The position numbers and the translations under genes are program-made. Positions 62,056 to 64,000 of a stretch of DNA of 64,000 nucleotides are shown here, in pieces. The DNA is from Rheinheimera sp. 4Y26 (GTDB lineage: Bacteria > Pseudomonadota > Gammaproteobacteria > Enterobacterales > Alteromonadaceae). Below the pieces are notes generated by a model. It worked only from the letters and a program-made list of their open reading frames with translations. It ran no database searches and was not told the origin of the DNA. Location: positions 62,001-126,000 of the forward strand of contig NZ_JAOBWS010000006.1 in the NCBI RefSeq assembly GCF_025245835.1, written 5' to 3'. Position 1 is the stretch's first letter. Every line of letters begins with the position of its first letter.

Positions 62056-62694
62056 ATGCAAAGCACAGCGCAGGATCTTGAATTCCGTTTTCCGTCGTTA
62101 CAACGTCATGACGGTGTGGTGGAGTTTAAACACCCGAACGAACATTATTATCAGCAAGGTTATATCGCAGGCATAGCGGCAGCGCAGCAACAAGCCTACG
62201 AGCGCGGCATGCAGCAGGGGCAGCAGAACGCCGAAGCCAAACTCAGTGCTGAGTTAAAGCAGGCCAAAGCTGAAGCTGCCGCCAGACAACAAGCAGCATT
62301 AGATTTATTAAACCAGCAATTTCAGCAGCAATTACGGCTCAATGATGCCCAGCTGGCGCAGGAGATTCTGTTGCTGGTGCAAAGTCTGGCATCTTTGGTG
62401 ATAGAAGCTGAACTCAAATTACAGCCAGCCTTATTACATCAGGCCATCGACACTTTGTTACCTGAGCTTGGCAAAACTGATGTTATTGACTCTATTCAGA
62501 TATCCCCAGAGGACGCGCCGTTATTTGACGGTATTAATCAAATTCAGAATATCCCTTTGTTGCAGGAACCTCAGCTGGCGTCGGGCGAAGTGTTTTTTAA
62601 CGGCCGGGCGCAGTTGCATCAGCTGGATTATCAGCAAAGGTTACAGCAGGCGCTGCAACCGGTTCGGGACAGCCTGATGCATGAAACACTCTGA
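62056..62694 (+). CDS. fliH: Flagellar export ATPase regulator FliH (lateral)
   Basis: 212 aa. Gln/Ala-rich coiled-coil centre (about 45-110; GxxxG-like repeats around YIAGIAAAQQQAYERGMQQGQ), then a C-terminal domain (LASLVIEAELKLQPALLHQAIDTLL) like those of FliH/SctL stators. Binds FliI and regulates its ATPase. Overlaps fliI by 14 nt. Confidence 0.9.
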   Translation: MQSTAQDLEFRFPSLQRHDGVVEFKHPNEHYYQQGYIAGIAAAQQQAYERGMQQGQQNAEAKLSAELKQAKAEAAARQQAALDLLNQQFQQQLRLNDAQLAQEILLLVQSLASLVIEAELKLQPALLHQAIDTLLPELGKTDVIDSIQISPEDAPLFDGINQIQNIPLLQEPQLASGEVFFNGRAQLHQLDYQQRLQQALQPVRDSLMHETL

Positions 62695-64000
62695 CCCATT
62701 CAGCCAGCGCCTGGCACAGGCCAGGACCCAGCTCAGCCCGCCTGATGCAGTGCAGAGTTTTGGCCGGCTGCTCAGGCTCAACGGCATGATGTTAAGTGCT
62801 TCAGGTGGCGACTTTGTGATGGGACAAAGGTATCAGGTCGAAAGTCAGCACGGCCATTGGTACGACGTTGAGGTGGTGGGTTTTGAGCCCGATCATGCTT
62901 TTTTAATGCCACTCAGTACAGTCGAAGGATTGCAGGCCGGTGCCAGGGTGAGGGCTGCCCCTCAGGCCAATCAGCTTTTGGTATCAACTGCTTTACTGGG
63001 CCGGGTGGTGGACGGTCTGATGCAGCCGCTGGATGGCTTGCCGCCGCTGCGCCATGGAGACACCATCAGCGCCAGTCTGGCGGCGGTCAATCCACTGCAA
63101 AAAAAAGGCGTGTTGCAGCCGCTTGATGTTGGTATCCGCGCCATTAATGCATTATTTAGCGTGGGCCAGGGGCAAAGGCTTGGCCTTTTTGCTGGCTCTG
63201 GTGTGGGTAAAAGTAAGTTGCTGGGCATGATGACGCGATACACCCAGGCCGATATTGTGATTGTCGGTTTAATTGGGGAGCGTGGCTGGGAAGTTAAAGA
63301 TTTTATTGAACATAGCTTAGGGCCACAGGGCTTAAAAAAAGCCATAGTGGTGGCGGCGCCGGCGGACCAATCGCCATTATTAAGGTTGCGGGCGGCCGAA
63401 CTCAGTCACCGGCTGGCGGCTTATTTTCGCGATTTGGGTTTTCATGTGCTGCTGCTGGTGGATTCGCTGACCCGCTATGCCCAGGCGCAACGCGAAATTG
63501 GCTTGTCAGTGGGCGAACCTCCTGCCACTAAAGGTTATCCGCCTTCTGTATTTAGTAAGCTAACACAACTTGTTGAAAAAGCAGGAAACAGTGCGGATAG
63601 TGCTGGCAGTATGACGGCCATTTATACAGTGCTGGCGGAAGGGGACGATCAACAGGACCCGATAGCGGACGCCTGCCGTGCCATTCTGGACGGTCATATA
63701 GTGTTAACCCGGGAGCTGGCCGAGCAGGGCCATTATCCGGCTATTGATATAGGTGCTTCTATCAGCAGGGTAATGCCACAAATAGTGCCGGAAACCCAGC
63801 TCAAACATGCCTATTTATTAAAACGGTTATATGCCCGTTATCAGCAGGTGCGTGAACTGATCCCGCTTGGTGCTTATCAGCGGGGCAAAGATCCGGAGCT
63901 CGATGTGGCTGTTGATATGTACCCTGCACTGGAAAAGTTTTTATGCCAGGGGCTTTCTGAAGCCCATAATTTTCAGCAATCGCAAACTGAGCTGGCGCAG
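62681..64000 (+). CDS. fliI: Flagellum-specific ATPase FliI (lateral), truncated by the window edge
   Basis: 440 codons visible, reading in frame to the last base with no stop, so only the final few residues are missing. It starts at ATG 62681 within the end of fliH (MKHSDPFSQRLAQ). F1-beta-like ATPase: Walker A GSGVGKSKLL (about 180), Walker B LLLVDSLTRYAQAQREIGL, the GERGWEVKDFIE motif and the GEPPATKGYPPSVF block are intact. It energises unloading of export chaperones. fliJ is expected just beyond the window. Confidence 0.96.
   Translation, partial: MKHSDPFSQRLAQARTQLSPPDAVQSFGRLLRLNGMMLSASGGDFVMGQRYQVESQHGHWYDVEVVGFEPDHAFLMPLSTVEGLQAGARVRAAPQANQLLVSTALLGRVVDGLMQPLDGLPPLRHGDTISASLAAVNPLQKKGVLQPLDVGIRAINALFSVGQGQRLGLFAGSGVGKSKLLGMMTRYTQADIVIVGLIGERGWEVKDFIEHSLGPQGLKKAIVVAAPADQSPLLRLRAAELSHRLAAYFRDLGFHVLLLVDSLTRYAQAQREIGLSVGEPPATKGYPPSVFSKLTQLVEKAGNSADSAGSMTAIYTVLAEGDDQQDPIADACRAILDGHIVLTRELAEQGHYPAIDIGASISRVMPQIVPETQLKHAYLLKRLYARYQQVRELIPLGAYQRGKDPELDVAVDMYPALEKFLCQGLSEAHNFQQSQTELAQ

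Overview
The window looks like chromosomal DNA of a motile, aerobic to facultatively anaerobic gammaproteobacterium. The gmk-rpoZ-spoT, recG, recQ and yigI/rarD genes, the Vibrio/Aeromonas-type lateral flagellar genes and the roughly 50% GC composition all suit an Alteromonadales/Chromatiaceae lineage such as Rheinheimera. The genus is an inference; nothing in the sequence names it. I see no rRNA, tRNA, insertion sequence, phage or CRISPR array.

Left part (1-30.8 kb): sensory and metabolic genes. A giant kinase/ATPase/GAF/histidine-kinase protein, cut by the window edge, lies divergent to a TonB receptor. The receptor is followed by a polytopic membrane protein and a lipoprotein prolyl oligopeptidase. 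Next come an orphan antitoxin-like (DUF2384-type) small protein and a CBS-pair protein. A cytochrome bd operon follows, carrying two very small membrane proteins: 39 aa before cydA and 59 aa after cydB. A perfect FNR-type palindrome lies upstream of it. An NtrC-type two-component pair, an S12 serine hydrolase divergent from a CadC-like regulator, a YkgJ-type cysteine cluster protein, a 7TM-PAS-GGDEF-EAL protein, recQ, yigI and rarD complete this part.

Middle (30.8-41.5 kb): recG, two paralogous orphan periplasmic binding proteins, ridA, spoT, rpoZ, gmk, a DUF4442 thioesterase-like gene and a small membrane-anchored protein, all on the minus strand. Next to the flagellin sits a Maf-type flagellin glycosyltransferase gene with a small partner.

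Right part (41.8-64 kb): an almost uninterrupted lateral-type flagellar cluster on the plus strand, in the order lafA-lafB-lafC-lafD-lafE-lafF-lafS-lafT-lafU, a PilZ gene, fliM-N-P-Q-R, flhB-flhA, then motY-lafK-fliE-F-G-H-I. It encodes filament, cap, chaperones, hook-length control, a dedicated sigma-28, stator, C-ring, export gate, T-ring protein and the sigma-54 activator LafK. A consensus sigma-54 promoter precedes lafD.

The most striking find is a c-di-GMP-I (GEMM-I) riboswitch in the long leader of the motY-lafK-fli operon at about 56507-56592. The same cluster holds a PilZ protein with intact ligand motifs, while the LafK receiver domain has lost its phospho-acceptor. I infer a surface-motility system read by c-di-GMP at two levels: RNA at the master-regulator operon, and a PilZ protein near the stator/C-ring genes.
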